The translations under genes were made by a program, and so were the position numbers. Below the pieces are notes generated by a model. That model had not been told where the DNA came from. It ran no database searches and was given only the letters and a program-made list of their open reading frames with translations. From Bugula neritina (Eukaryota; Bryozoa; Gymnolaemata; Cheilostomatida; Bugulidae), in NCBI GenBank assembly GCA_964035545.1, contig OZ037771.1:10113408-10177407 (forward strand): a stretch of 64,000 bases of DNA, read 5' to 3'. Shown piece by piece: positions 13,598 through 28,415 of this stretch (position 1 is its first letter; every line of letters begins with the position of its first letter).

Positions 13598-16500
13598 AAT
13601 ATACTGCAACACATCCAAGTAGACTGTAATATACGGACATGTACTGTAACATACTGAAACAAAATGAAATATACTGTAACACTCTGAGTAATACTGCAAA
13701 ATGCTGAAATATACTGTAACACAGTGAAGTATACTGCAAAATTCTGAAACATACTGCAACATACTAAAACATGAGCCATATACTGAAAAATGCCTCAGCA
13801 TACTCAAATATACTGCAAGATGCTGCAACATACGTAAATACACTGTAACATACTGAAATACACTGCAACATACTGCAGCATAGTGAAGTACACTGTAAAA
13901 TATTGAAATACACTGCAACACATTGGAATATACTGCAACACACTGAAATATACTGCAACATACTGAAATATACTGCAACATACTGCAACATACTAAAGTG
14001 CACTGTAGCATACTGTAACTTACTGAAATACACTGCAACAAACTGTAACATACTGAAACACACTGAAACATACTGAAACATACTGAAACATACTGTAAGA
14101 TACTGAAACACACTGAAACATACTGAAACATACTGAGACATACTGAAATACACTGCAACATACTGAAACATACTGAAATATACTGAAATATACTAAAATA
14201 CACTGGAACACATTGAAAAATACTGCAACATACTGAAAGACACTTCAACCCACTGAAGTATAGTGTAATATACGGAAATGTACTGTAACATACTGATATT
14301 TACTGTAACACACTAAAATATACTGCAACATACTGAAATACACTGTAACATACCGAAATAAACTGCAACATAATGCAACATACTGAATTACACTGTAACA
14401 TACTAAAATACACTGCAACATTCTGCAACATACTTCAACGTACTGAAAGACACTGTAACATAATGAAATACACTGCAACACATTGAAATATACCGCAACA
14501 GACTGGAATATACTGCAACACATCCAAGTACATCGTAATATACGGACATGTACTGTAACATACTGGAACATACAGAAATACACTGCAACAAACTGTAACA
14601 TACTGAAACACACTGAAACATACTGAAACATACTGAAACATACTGTAACATACTGAAACACACTGAAACATACTGAAACATACTGAGACATACTGAAATA
14701 CACTGCAACATACTGCAACATACTGAAATATACTGAAATATACTGAAATACACTGTAACACATTGAAAAATACCGCAACATACTGAAAGACACTTCAACT
14801 CACTGAAGTATAGTGTAATATACGGAAATGTACTGTAACATACTGATATTTACTGTAACACACTGAAATGAACTGCAACATACTGAAATACACTGTTACA
14901 TGCCAAAATAAACTGCAACATACTGCAACATACTGAAATACACTGTAACATACTCAAATACACTGCAACATTCTGCAACATATTGAAATATACTGCAACA
15001 CACTGAAATATACTGCAACACACTGAAATATACTGCAAAATACTGAAATATACTTCAACATACTGCAACATACTGAAAGACACTACAACTCACTGAAGTA
15101 TAGTGCAATATACAGAAATGTACTCTAACATACTGATATTTAATGTTACACACTGAAATATACTAAAACATACTGAAATACACTGTAACATACCGAAATA
15201 AGCTGCAACATACTGCAACATACTGAAATACACTGTAACATGATGAAGTACACTGCAACACATTGAAATACACTGCAACAAACTGAAATATACTGCAACA
15301 TACTGAAATGTACTGCAACATACTGAAATACATTGCAACATATCGAAGTATATCGTAATAAACGGACATGTACTGAAACATACTGAAACACACTGAAACA
15401 TACGGAAACATACTGAAACATACTGAAATACACTGCGACAAACTGCAACATACTGAAACATACTGTAACATGATGAAAAACACTGCAACACATTGAAATA
15501 TACTGCAACAAACTGAAATATACTGCAACATACTGAAACGTACTGCAACATACTGAAACTAATTGCAACATATCGAAGTATATCGTAAAATACGGACATG
15601 TACTGTAACATACTGAAACACACTGAAACATACTGAAACATACTGAAACATACTGAAACATACTGAGATACACTGCAACATACTGCAACATACTGAAATA
15701 CACTGTAACATGATGAAATACACTGCAACACATTGGAATATACTGCAACAAACTGGAATATACTGCAACATACTGAAATGTGCTGCAACATACTGAAATA
15801 CATTGCAATATATCGAAGTATATCGTAATATACGGACATGTACTGTAACATACTGAAACACACTGAAACATACTGAAACATACTAAAATATACTGAAACA
15901 TACTGAAATACACTGTAACACATTGAAAAATGCTGCAACATACTGAAGGACACTTCAACTCACTGAAGTATAGTGTAATATACAGAAATGTACTGTAACA
16001 TACTGATATTTACTATAACACACTGAAATATACTGCAACATACTGAAATACACTGTAACATACCGAAATAAACTGCAACATAATGCAACATACTGAATTA
16101 CACTGTAACATACTAAAATACACTGCAACATTCTGCAACATACTTCAACGTACTGAAAGACACTGTAACATAGTGAAATACACTGCAACACATTGAAATA
16201 TACCGCAACAGACAGGAATATACTGCAACACATCCAAGTACATAGTAGTATACGGACATGTACTGTAACATACTGGAACATACTGAAACATACTGCAACA
16301 TTCTGAAGTACACTGTAAGATATTGAAATACACCGCAACAAACTGCAACATATTGAAGTACACTGTACATATTGAAAAACACTGCAACACACTGAAATAT
16401 ACTGCAACACACTGAAATATACTGCAAATAAACTGAATTATACTTCAACATACTGCAACATACTGAAAGACACTACAACTCACTGAAGTATAGTGCAATA

Positions 16501-18346
16501 TACAGAAATGTATTCTAACATACTGATATTTAATGTTACACACTGAAATATACTACAACATACTGAAATACACTGCAACATACCGAAATAAGCTGCAACA
16601 TACTGCAACATACTGAAATACACTGTAACATGATGTAGTACACTGCAACACATTGAAATATACTGCAACACACTGAAATATACTGCAAAATACTGAATTA
16701 TACTTCAACATACTGCAACATACTGAAAGACACTACAACTCACTGAAGTATAGTGCAATATACAGAAATGTACTCTAACATACTGATATTTAATGTTACA
16801 CACTGAAATATACTACAACATACTGAAATACACTGTAACATACCGAAATAAGCTGCAACATACTGCAACATACTGAAATACACTGTAACATGATGAAGTA
16901 CACTGCAACACATTGAAATACACTGCAACAAACTGAAATATACTGCATCATACTGAAATGTACTGCAACATACTGAAATACATTGCAACATATCGAAGTA
17001 TATCGTAATAAACGGACATGTACTGAAACATACTGAAACACACTGAAACATACTGAAACATACTGAAACATACTGAAATACACTGCAACAAACTGCAACA
17101 TACTGAAACATACTGTAACATGATGAAAAACACTGCAACACATTGAAATATACTGCAACAAACTGAAATATACTGCAACATACTGAAACGTACTGCAACA
17201 TACTGAAACTAATTGCAACATATCGAAGTATATCGTAAAATACGGACATGTACTGTAACATACTGAAACACACTGAAACATACTGAAACATACTGAAACA
17301 TACTGAAACATACTGAGATACACTGCAACATACTGCAACATACTGAAATACACTGTAACATGATGAAATACACTGCAACACATTGGAATATACTGCAACA
17401 AACTGGAATATACTGCAACATACTGAAACGTGCTGCAACATACTGAAATACATTGCAATATATCGAAGTATATCGTAATATACGGACATGTACTGTAACA
17501 TACTGAAACACACTGAAACATACTGAAACATACTAAAATATACTGAAACATACTGAAATACACTGTAACACATTGAAAAATACTGCAACATACTGAAGGA
17601 CACTTCAACTCACTGAAGTATAGTGTAATATACAGAAATGTACTGTAACATACTGATATTTACTGTAACACACTGAAATATACTGCAACATACTGAAATA
17701 CACTGTAACATACCGAAATAAGCTGCAACATAATGCAACATACTGAATTACACTGTAACATACTAAAATACACTGCAACATTCTGCAACATACTTCAACG
17801 TACTGAAAGACACTGTAACATAATGAAATACACTGCAACACATTGAAATATACCGCAACAGACAGGAATATACTGCAACACATCCAAGTACATAGTAGTA
17901 TACGGACATGTACTGTAACATACTGGAACATACTGAAACATACTGCAACATTCTGAAGTACACTGTAAAATGTTGAAATACACCGCAACAAACTGCAACA
18001 TATTGAAGTACACTGTACATATTGAAAAACACTGCAACACACTGAAATATACTGCAACACACTGAAATATACTGCAAAAAAACTGAATTATTCTTCAACA
18101 TACTGCAACATACTGAAAGACACTACAACTCACTGAAGTATAGTACAATATACAGAAATGTATTCTAACATACTGATATTTAATGTTACACACTGAAATA
18201 TACTACAACATACTGAAATACACTGCAACATACCGAAATAAGCTGCAACATACTGCAACATACTGAAATACACTGTAACATGATGTAGTACACTGCAACA
18301 CATTGAAATATACTGCAACACAATGAAATATACTGCAAAATACTGA
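13598..18346 (+). repeat. 4,749 bp higher-order unit, copy 3
   Basis: It matches copy 2 at a 4,749 bp offset until about 18,346, which is the full unit length. There the sequence continues into another 1,650 bp unit instead of a new D segment. Bases specific to its right part are G at 17,565, A at 17,846 and G at 17,972. Confidence 0.88.
15077..16726 (+). repeat. 1,650 bp higher-order unit, first of three in a row
   Basis: Headers at 15077, 15947, 16467 and 16727. Together with the next two units this forms the longest uninterrupted 1,650 bp run in the window. Confidence 0.88.
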
Positions 18347-18376
18347 ATTATACTTCAACATACTGCAACATACTGA
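16727..18376 (+). repeat. 1,650 bp higher-order unit, second of three in a row
   Basis: Headers at 16727, 17597, 18117 and 18377. Unlike the equivalent units at 7229 and 11978 its last 260 bp block is complete, because no D segment follows. Confidence 0.88.
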
Positions 18377-20140
18377 AAGACACTACAACTCACTGAAGTA
18401 TAGTGCAATATACAGAAATGTACTCTAACATACTGATGTTTAATGTTACACACTGAAATATACTACAACATACTGAAATACACTGTAACATACCGAAATA
18501 AGCTGCAACATACTGCAACATACTGAAATACACTGTAACATGATGAAGTACACTGCAACACATTGAAATACACTGCAACAAACTGAAATATACTGCATCA
18601 TACTGAAATGTACTGCAACATACTGAAATACATTGCAACATATCGAAGTATATCGTAATAAACGGACATGTACTGAAACATACTGAAACACACTGAAACA
18701 TACTGAAACATACTGAAACATACTGAAATACACTGCAACAAACTGCAACATACTGAAACATACTGTAACATGATGAAAAACACTGCAACACATTGAAATA
18801 TACTGCAACAAACTGAAATATACTGCAACATACTGAAACGTACTGCAACATACTGAAACTAATTGCAACATATCGAAGTATATCGTAAAATACGGACATG
18901 TACTGTAACATACTGAAACACACTGAAACATACTGAAACATACTGAAACATACTGAAACATACTGAGATACACTGCAACATACTGCAACATACTGAAATA
19001 CACTGTAACATGATGAAATACACTGCAACACATTGGAATATACTGCAACAAACTGGAATATACTGCAACATACTGAAATGTGCTGCAACATACTGAAATA
19101 CATTGCAATATATCGAAGTATATCGTAATATACGGACATGTACTGTAACATACTGAAACACACTGAAACATACTGAAACATACTAAAATATACTGAAACA
19201 TACTGAAATACACTGTAACACGTTGAAAAATACTGCAACATACTGAAGGACACTTCAACTCACTGAAGTATAGTGTAATATACAGAAATGTACTGTAACA
19301 TACTGATATTTACTGTAACACACTGAAATATACTGCAACATACTGAAATACACTGTAACATACCGAAATAAACTGCAACATAATGCAACATACTGAATTA
19401 CACTGTAACATACTAAAATACACTGCAACATTCTGCAACATACTTCAACGTACTGAAAGACACTGTAACATAATGAAATACACTGCAACACATTGAAATA
19501 TACCGCAACAGACAGGAATATACTGCAACACATCCAAGTACATAGTAGTATACGGACATGTACTGTAACATACTGGAACATACTGAAACATACTGCAACA
19601 TTCTGAAGTACACTGTAAGATATTGAAATACACCGCAACAAACTGCAACATATTGAAGTACACTGTACATATTGAAAAACACTGCAACACACTGAAATAT
19701 ACTGCAACACACTGAAATATATTGCAAAAAAACTGAATTATACTTCAACATACTGCAACATACTGAAAGACACTACAACTCACTGAAGTATAGTGCAATA
19801 TACAGAAATGTATTCTAACATACTGATATTTAATGTTACACACTGAAATATACTACAACATACTGAAATACACTGCAACATACCGAAATAAGCTGCAACA
19901 TACTGCAACATACTGAAATACACTGTAACATGATGTAGTACACTGCAACACATTGAAATATACTGCAACACACTGAAATATACTGCAAAATACTGAATTA
20001 TACTTCAACATACTGCAACATACTGAAAGACACTACAACTCACTGAAGTATAGTGCAATATACAGAAATGTACTCTAACATACTGATATTTAATGTTACA
20101 CACTGAAATATACTACAACATACTGAAATACACTGTAACA
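18377..20140 (+). repeat. 1,650 bp higher-order unit, third in a row, then loss of homology
   Basis: Headers at 18377, 19247, 19767 and 20027 repeat the 870, 520 and 260 bp series. Similarity to the 1,650 bp family continues past the header at 20027 and fades around 20,140, where the following block takes another form. G at 19,222 (CGTTGA instead of CATTGA) is a private change. Confidence 0.82.
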
Positions 20141-23100
20141 TACTGAAATAAGCTGCAACATACTGCAACATACTGAAGTACACTGTAAAATATTCAAATA
20201 CACTGCAACACATTGAAATACACTGCAACACACTGAAATATACTGCAACATACTGAAATGTACTTCAACATAATGAAAAACACTGCAACATATCAAAGTA
20301 TATCGTAATACACAGACATGTACTGTAACATACTGGAACATACTGAAACATACTGAAACATACTGAAACATACTGAAATACACTGTAACAAACTGAAATA
20401 CACTGCAACAAGTTGGAATATACTGCAACATACCCAAGTATATGGTAATATAATGAAATATACTGCAAAATACCGCAACATACTGAAAAACACTGTAACA
20501 AACTGAAATACGCTGCAACACATTGGAATATACTGCAACATACCCAAATAAATGGTAACATATTGAAATATACTGAAATACAATGTAACACATTGAAAAA
20601 TACTGCAAGACACTGAAAGACACTACAACTCACTGAAGTATAGTGTAATATACGAAAATGTACTGTAACATACTGATATTTACTGCAACACACTGAAAAA
20701 TACTGCAACATACTGAAATACACTGTTACATGCCAAAATAAACTGCAACATACTGCAACATACTGAAATACACTCTAACATACTCAAATACACTGCAACA
20801 TTCTGCAACATATTGAAATATACTGCAACACACTGAAATATACTGCAACACACTGAAATATACTGCAAAATACTGAAATATACTTCAACATACTGCAACA
20901 TACTGAAAGACACTACAACTCACTGAAGTATAGTGCAATATACAGAAATGTACTCTAACATACTGATATTTATTGTTACACACTGAAATATACTACAACA
21001 TACTGAAATACACTGTAACATACCGAAATAAGCTGCAACATACTGCAACATACTGAAATACACTGTAACATGATGAAGTACACTGCAACACATTGAAATA
21101 CACTGCAACAAACTGAAATATACTGCAACATACTGAAATGTACTGCAACATACTGAAATACATTGCAACATATCGAAGTATATCGTAAGAAACGGACATG
21201 TACTGAAACATACTGAAACACACTGAAACATACTGAAACATACTAAAACATACTGAAACATACTGAAATACACTGCAACAAACTGCAACATACTGAAACA
21301 TACTGTAACATGATGAAAAACACTGCAACACATTGAAATATACTGCAACAAACTGAAATATACTGCAACAGACTGAAACGTACTGCAACATACTGAAACT
21401 AATTGCAACATATCAAAGTATATCGTAAAATACGGACATGTACTGTAACATACTGAAACACACTGAAACATACTGAAACATACTGAAACATACTGAAACA
21501 TACTGAGATACACTGCAACATACTGCAACATACTGAAATACACTGTAACATGATGAAATACACTGCAACACATTGAAATATACTGCAACAAACTGAAATA
21601 TACTGCAACATACTGAAACGTGCTGCAACATACTGAAATACATTGCAATATGTCGAAGTATATCGTAATATACGGACATGTACTGTAACATACTGAAACA
21701 CACTGAAACATACTGAAACATACTGAAATATACTGAAATATACTGAAATACACTGTAACACATTGAAAAATACTGCAACATACTGAAGGACACTTCAACT
21801 CACTGAAGTATAGTGTAATATACAGAAATGTACTGTAACATACTGATATTTACTGTAACACACTGAAATATACTGCAACATACTGAAATACACTGTAACA
21901 TACCGAAATAAACTGCAACATAATGCAACATACTGAATTACACTGTAACATACTAAAATACACTGCAACATTCTGCAACATACTTCAACGTACTGAAAGA
22001 CACTGTAACATAATGAAATACACTGCAACACATTAAAATATACCGCAACAGACTGGAATATACTGCAACACATCTAAGTATATCGTAATATACGGACATG
22101 TACTGTAACATACTGGAACATACTGAAACATACTGCAACATTCTGAAGTACACTGCAAAATATTGAAATACACCGCAACAAACTGCAACATACTGAAGTA
22201 CACTGTACATATTGAAAAACACTGCAACACACTGAAATATACTGCAAAATACTGAATTATACTTCAACATACTGCAACATACTGAAAGACACTACAACTC
22301 ACTGAAGTATAGTGCAATATACAGAAATGTATTCTAACATACTGATATTTAATGTTACACACTGAAATATACTACAACATACTGAAATACACTGCAACAT
22401 ACCGAAATAAGCTGCAACATACTGCAACATACTGAAATACACTGTAACATGATGTAGTACACTGCAACACATTGAAATATACTGCAACAAACTGAAATAT
22501 ACTGCAACATACTGAAACGTACTGCAACATACTGAAACTAATTGCAACATATCGAAGTATATCGTAAAATACGGACATGTACTGTAACATACTGAAACAC
22601 ACTGAAACATACTGAAAGATACTGAAACATAGTGAAACATACTGAGATACACTGCAACAAACTGCAACATACTGAAACATACTGTAACATGATGAAATAC
22701 ACTGAAACACATTGAAATATACTGCAACAAACTGAAATATACTGCAGCATACTGAAACGTACTGCAACATACTGAAATTAATTGCAACATATCAAAGTAT
22801 ATCGTAATATACGGACATGTACTGTAACATACTGAAACACACTGAAACATACTGAAACATACTGAAACATGCTGAAACATACTGTGATACACTGCAACAT
22901 ACTGCAACATACTGAAATACACTGTAACATGATGAAATACACTGCAACACATTGAAATATACTGCAACAAACTGAAATATACTGCAACATACTGAAACCT
23001 GCTGCAACATACTGAAATACATTGCAATATATCGAAGTATATCGTAATATACGGACACGTACTGTAACATACTGAAACATACTAAAATATACTGAAACAT

Positions 23101-23879
23101 ACTGAAATACACTGTAACACATTGAAAAATACTGCAACATACTGAAGGACACTTCAACTCACTGAAGTATAGTGTAATAGACAGAAATGTACTGTAACAT
23201 ACTGATATTTACTGTAACACACTGAAATATACTGCAACATACTGAAATACACTGTAACATACCGAAATAAACTGCAACATAATGCAACATACTGAATTAC
23301 ACTGTAACATACTAAAATACACTGCAACATTCTGCAACATACTTCAACGTATTGAAAGACACTGTAACATAATGAAATACACTGCAACACATTGAAATAT
23401 ACCGCAACAGACAGGAATATACTGCAACACATCCAAGTACATAGTAGTATACGGACATGTACTGTAACATACTGGAACATACTGAAACATACTGCAACAT
23501 TCTGAAGTACACTGTAAAATATTGAAATACACCGCAACAAACTGCAACATATTGAAGTACACTGTACATATTGAAAAACACTGCAACACACTGAAATATA
23601 CTGCAACACACTGAAATATACTGCAAAAAAACTGAATTATACTTCAACATACTGCAACATACTGAAAGACACTACAACTCACTGAAGTATAGTGCAATAT
23701 ACAGAAATGTATTCTAACATACTGATATTTAATGTTACACACTGAAATATACTACAACATACTGAAATACACTGCAACATACCGAAATAAGCTGCAACAT
23801 ACTGCAACATACTGAAATACACTGTAACATGATGTAGTACACTGCAACACATTGAAATATACTGCAACACACTGAAATA
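20141..23879 (+). repeat. Mosaic region of modules seen elsewhere
   Basis: Headers at 20617, 20907, 21787, 22286, 23146, 23666 and 23926 give blocks of 290, 880, 499, 860, 520 and 260 bp. The stretch 20,617-22,285 matches 26,793-28,461 at an offset of 6,176 bp. The block 22,286-23,145 resembles 37,334-38,203 and 42,139-43,008. The 520 and 260 bp blocks that follow belong to the 1,650 bp family. No gene or unique sequence is present. Confidence 0.82.
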
Positions 23880-26800
23880 TACTGCAAAATACTGAATTAT
23901 ACTTCAACATACTGCAACATACTGAAAGACACTACAACTCACTGAAGTATAGTGCAATATACAGAAATGTACTCTAACATACTGATATTTAATGTTACAC
24001 ACTGAAATATACTACAACATACTGAAATACACTGTAACATACCGAAATAAGCTGCAACATACTGCAACATACTGAAATACACTGTAACATGATGAAGTAC
24101 ACTGCAACACATTGAAATACACTGCAACAAACTGAAATATACTGCATCATACTGAAATGTACTGCAACATACTGAAATACATTGCAACATATCGAAGTAT
24201 ATCGTAATAAACGGACATGTACTGAAACATACTGAAACACACTGAAACATACTGAAACATACTGAATTATACTGAAATACACTGCAACAAACTGCAACAT
24301 ACTGAAACATACTGTAACATGATGAAAAACACTGCAACACATTGAAATATACTGCAACAAACTGAAATATACTGCAACATACTGAAACGTACTGCAACAT
24401 ACTGAAACTAATTGCAACATATCGAAGTATATCGTAAAATACGGACATGTACTGTAACATACTGAAACACACTGAAACATACTGAAACATACTGAAACAT
24501 ACTGAAACATACTGAGATACACTGCAACATACTGCAACATACTGAAATACACTGTAACATGATGAAATACACTGCAACACATTGGAATATACTGCAACAA
24601 ACTGGAATATACTGCAACATACTGAAACGTGCTGCAACATACAGAAATACATTGCAATATATCGAAGTATATCGTAATATACGGACATGTACTGCAACAT
24701 ACTGAAACACACTGAAACATACTGAAACATACTGAAATATACTGAAATATACTGAAATACACTGTAACACATTGAAAAATACTGCAACATACTGAAGAAC
24801 ACTTCAACTCACTGAAGTATAGTCTAATGTACAGAAATGTACTGTAACATACTGATATTTACTGTAACACACTGAAATATACTGCAACATACTGAAATAC
24901 ACTGTAACATACCGAAATAAACTGCAACATAATGCAACATACTGAATTACACTGTAACATACTAAAATACACTGCAACATTCTGCAACATACTTCAACGT
25001 ACTGAAAGACACTGTAACATAATGAAATACACTGCAACACATTGAAATATACCGCAACAGACTGGAATATACTGCAACACATCCAAGTACATAGTAATAT
25101 ACGGACATGTACTGTAACATACTGGAACATACTGAAACAAACAGCAACATTCTGAAGTACACTGTAAAATATTAAAATACACCGCAACAAACTGCAACAT
25201 ATTGAAGTACACTGTACATATTGAAAAACACTGCAACACACTGAAATATACTGCAACACACTGAAATATACTGCAAAATACTGAATTATACTTCAACATA
25301 CTGCAACATACTGAAAGACACTACAACTCACTGAAGCATAGTGCAATATACAGAAATGTATTCTAACATACTGATATTTAATGTTACACACTGAAATATA
25401 CTACAACATACTGAAATACACTGCAACATACCGAAATAAGCTGCAACATACTGCAACATACTGAAATACACTGTAACATGATGTAGTACACTGCAACACA
25501 TTGAAATATACTGCAACAAACTGAAATATACTGCAACATACTGAAATGTACTGCAACATACTGAAATACATGGCAACATATCGAAGTATATCGTAATAAA
25601 CGGACATGTACTGTAACATACTGAAACACACTGAAACATACTGAAACATACTGAAACATACTGAAACATACTGAAATACACTGCAACATACTGCAACATA
25701 CTGAAACATACTGTAACATTATGAAATACACTGCAACACATTGAAATATACTGCAACAAACTGAAATATACTGCAACATACTAAAACGTACTGCAACATA
25801 CTGAAATACATTGCAACATATCGAAGTATATCGTAATATACGGACATGTACTGAAACATACTGAAACATACTGAGATACACTGCAACATACTGCAACATA
25901 CTGAAATACACTGTAACATGATGAAATACACTGCAACACATTGAAATATACTGCAACAAACTGAAATATACTGCAACATACTGAAACGTACTGCAACATA
26001 CTGAAATACATTGCAACATATCGAAGTATGTCGTAATATACGGACATGTACTTTAACATACTGAAACACACTGAAACATACTGAAACCTACTGAAATATA
26101 CTGAAATGTACTGAAATACACTGTAACACATTGAAAAATACTGCAACATTCTGCAACATAGTTCAACGTACTGAATACACTGTAACATAATGAATCACAC
26201 TGCAACATACTGCAACATACTGAAATATACTGTAACATACTGAAACATGAGCAATATACTGAAAGATGCCTCAACATACTCAAATACACTGCAAGAAACT
26301 GCAACATACGTAAATACACTGTAACATACTGAAATACACTGAAACATACTGCAACATACTGAAGTACACTGTAAAATATTCAAATACACAGCAACACATT
26401 GAAATACACTGCAACACACTGAAATATACTGCAACATACTGAAATGTACTTCAACATAATGAAAAACACTGCAACATATCAAAGTATATCGTAATACACA
26501 GACATGTACTGTAACATACTGAAACATACTGAAACATACTGAAACATACTGAAATACACTGTAACAAACTGAAATACACTGCAACAAGTTGGAATATACT
26601 GCAACATACCCAAGTATATGGTAATATAATGAAATATACTGCAAAATACCGCAACATACTGAAAAACACTGTAACAAACTGAAATACGCTGCAACACATT
26701 GGAATATACTGCAACATACCCAAATAAATGGTAACATATTGAAATATACTGAAATACAATGTAACACATTGAAAAATACTGCAAGACACTGAAAGACACT

Positions 26801-28415
26801 ACAACTCACTGAAGTATAGTGTAATATACGAAAATGTACTGTAACATACTGATATTTACTGCAACACACTGAAAAATACTGCAACATACTGAAATACACT
26901 GTTACATGCCAAAATAAACTGCAACATACTGCAACATACTGAAATACACTCTAACATACTCAAATACACTGCAACATTCTGCAACATATTGAAATATACT
27001 GCAACACACTGAAATATACTGCAACACACTGAAATATACTGCAAAATACTGAAATATACTTCAACATACTGCAACATACTGAAAGACACTACAACTCACT
27101 GAAGTATAGTGCAATATACAGAAATGTACTCTAACATACTGATATTTATTGTTACACACTGAAATATACTACAACATACTGAAATACACTGTAACATACC
27201 GAAATAAGCTGCAACATACTGCAACATACTGAAATACACTGTAACATGATGAAGTACACTGCAACACATTGAAATACACTGCAACAAACTGAAATATACT
27301 GCAACATACTGAAATGTACTGCAACATACTGAAATACATTGCAACATATCGAAGTATATCGTAATAAACGGACATCTACTGAAACATACTGAAACACACT
27401 GAAACATACTGAAACATACTGAAACATACTGAAACATACTGAAATACACTGCAACAAACTGCAACATACTGAAACATACTGTAACATGATGAAAAACACT
27501 GCAACACATTGAAATATACTGCAACAAACTGAAATATACTGCAACATACTGAAACCTACTGCAACATACTGAAACTAATTGCAACATATCGAAGTATATC
27601 GTAAAATACGGACATGTACTGTAACATACTGAAACACACTGAAACATACTGAAACATACTGAAACATACTGAAACATACTGAGATACACTGCAACATACT
27701 GCAACATACTGAAATACACTGTAACATGATGAAATACACTGCAACACATTGAAATATACTGCAACAAACTGAAATATACTGCAACATACTGAAACGTGCT
27801 GCAACATACTGAAATACATTGCAATATGTCGAAGTATATCGTAATATACGGACATGTACTGTAACATACTGAAACACACTGAAACATACTGAAACATACT
27901 GAAATATACTGAAATATACTGAAATACACTGTAACACATTGAAAAATACTGCAACATACTGAAGGACACTTCAACTCACTGAAGTATAGTGTAATATACA
28001 GAAATGTACTGTAACATACTGATATTTACTGTAACACACTGAAATATACTGCAACATACTGAAATACACTGTAACATACCGAAATAAACTGCAACATAAT
28101 GCAACATACTGAATTACACTGTAACATACTAAAATACACTGCAACATTCTGCAACATACTTCAACGTACTGAAAGACACTGTAACATAATGAAATACACT
28201 GCAACACATTAAAATATACCGCAACAGACTGGAATATACTGCAACACATCTAAGTACATCGTAATATACGGACATGTACTGTAACATACTGGAACATACT
28301 GAAACATACTGCAACATTCTGAAGTACACTGCAAAATATTGAAATACACCGCAACAAACTGCAACATACTGAAGTACACTGTACATATTGAAAAACACTG
28401 CAACACACTGAAATA
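23880..28415 (+). repeat. 4.4 kb higher-order unit A (4,536 bp)
   Basis: Header-to-header blocks from 23926 are 870, 519, 1,478, 290, 880 and 499 bp, summing to 4,536. It carries an extra 200 bp sub-repeat at about 25,700-25,900 that unit B lacks. Diagnostic bases are A at 25,140, G at 26,751 and C at 27,376. Confidence 0.88.
25700..25900 (+). repeat. 200 bp sub-repeat present in units A and C, absent from B
   Basis: In unit A two adjacent sub-repeats begin after the phrase CTGCAACATACTGCAACATA, near 25,681 and again near 25,881. Unit B near 30,240 has one such junction and continues directly as at 25,901. Unit C near 34,572-34,772 keeps both. The missing piece is 20 decamers, so register is preserved. 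Confidence 0.85.
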
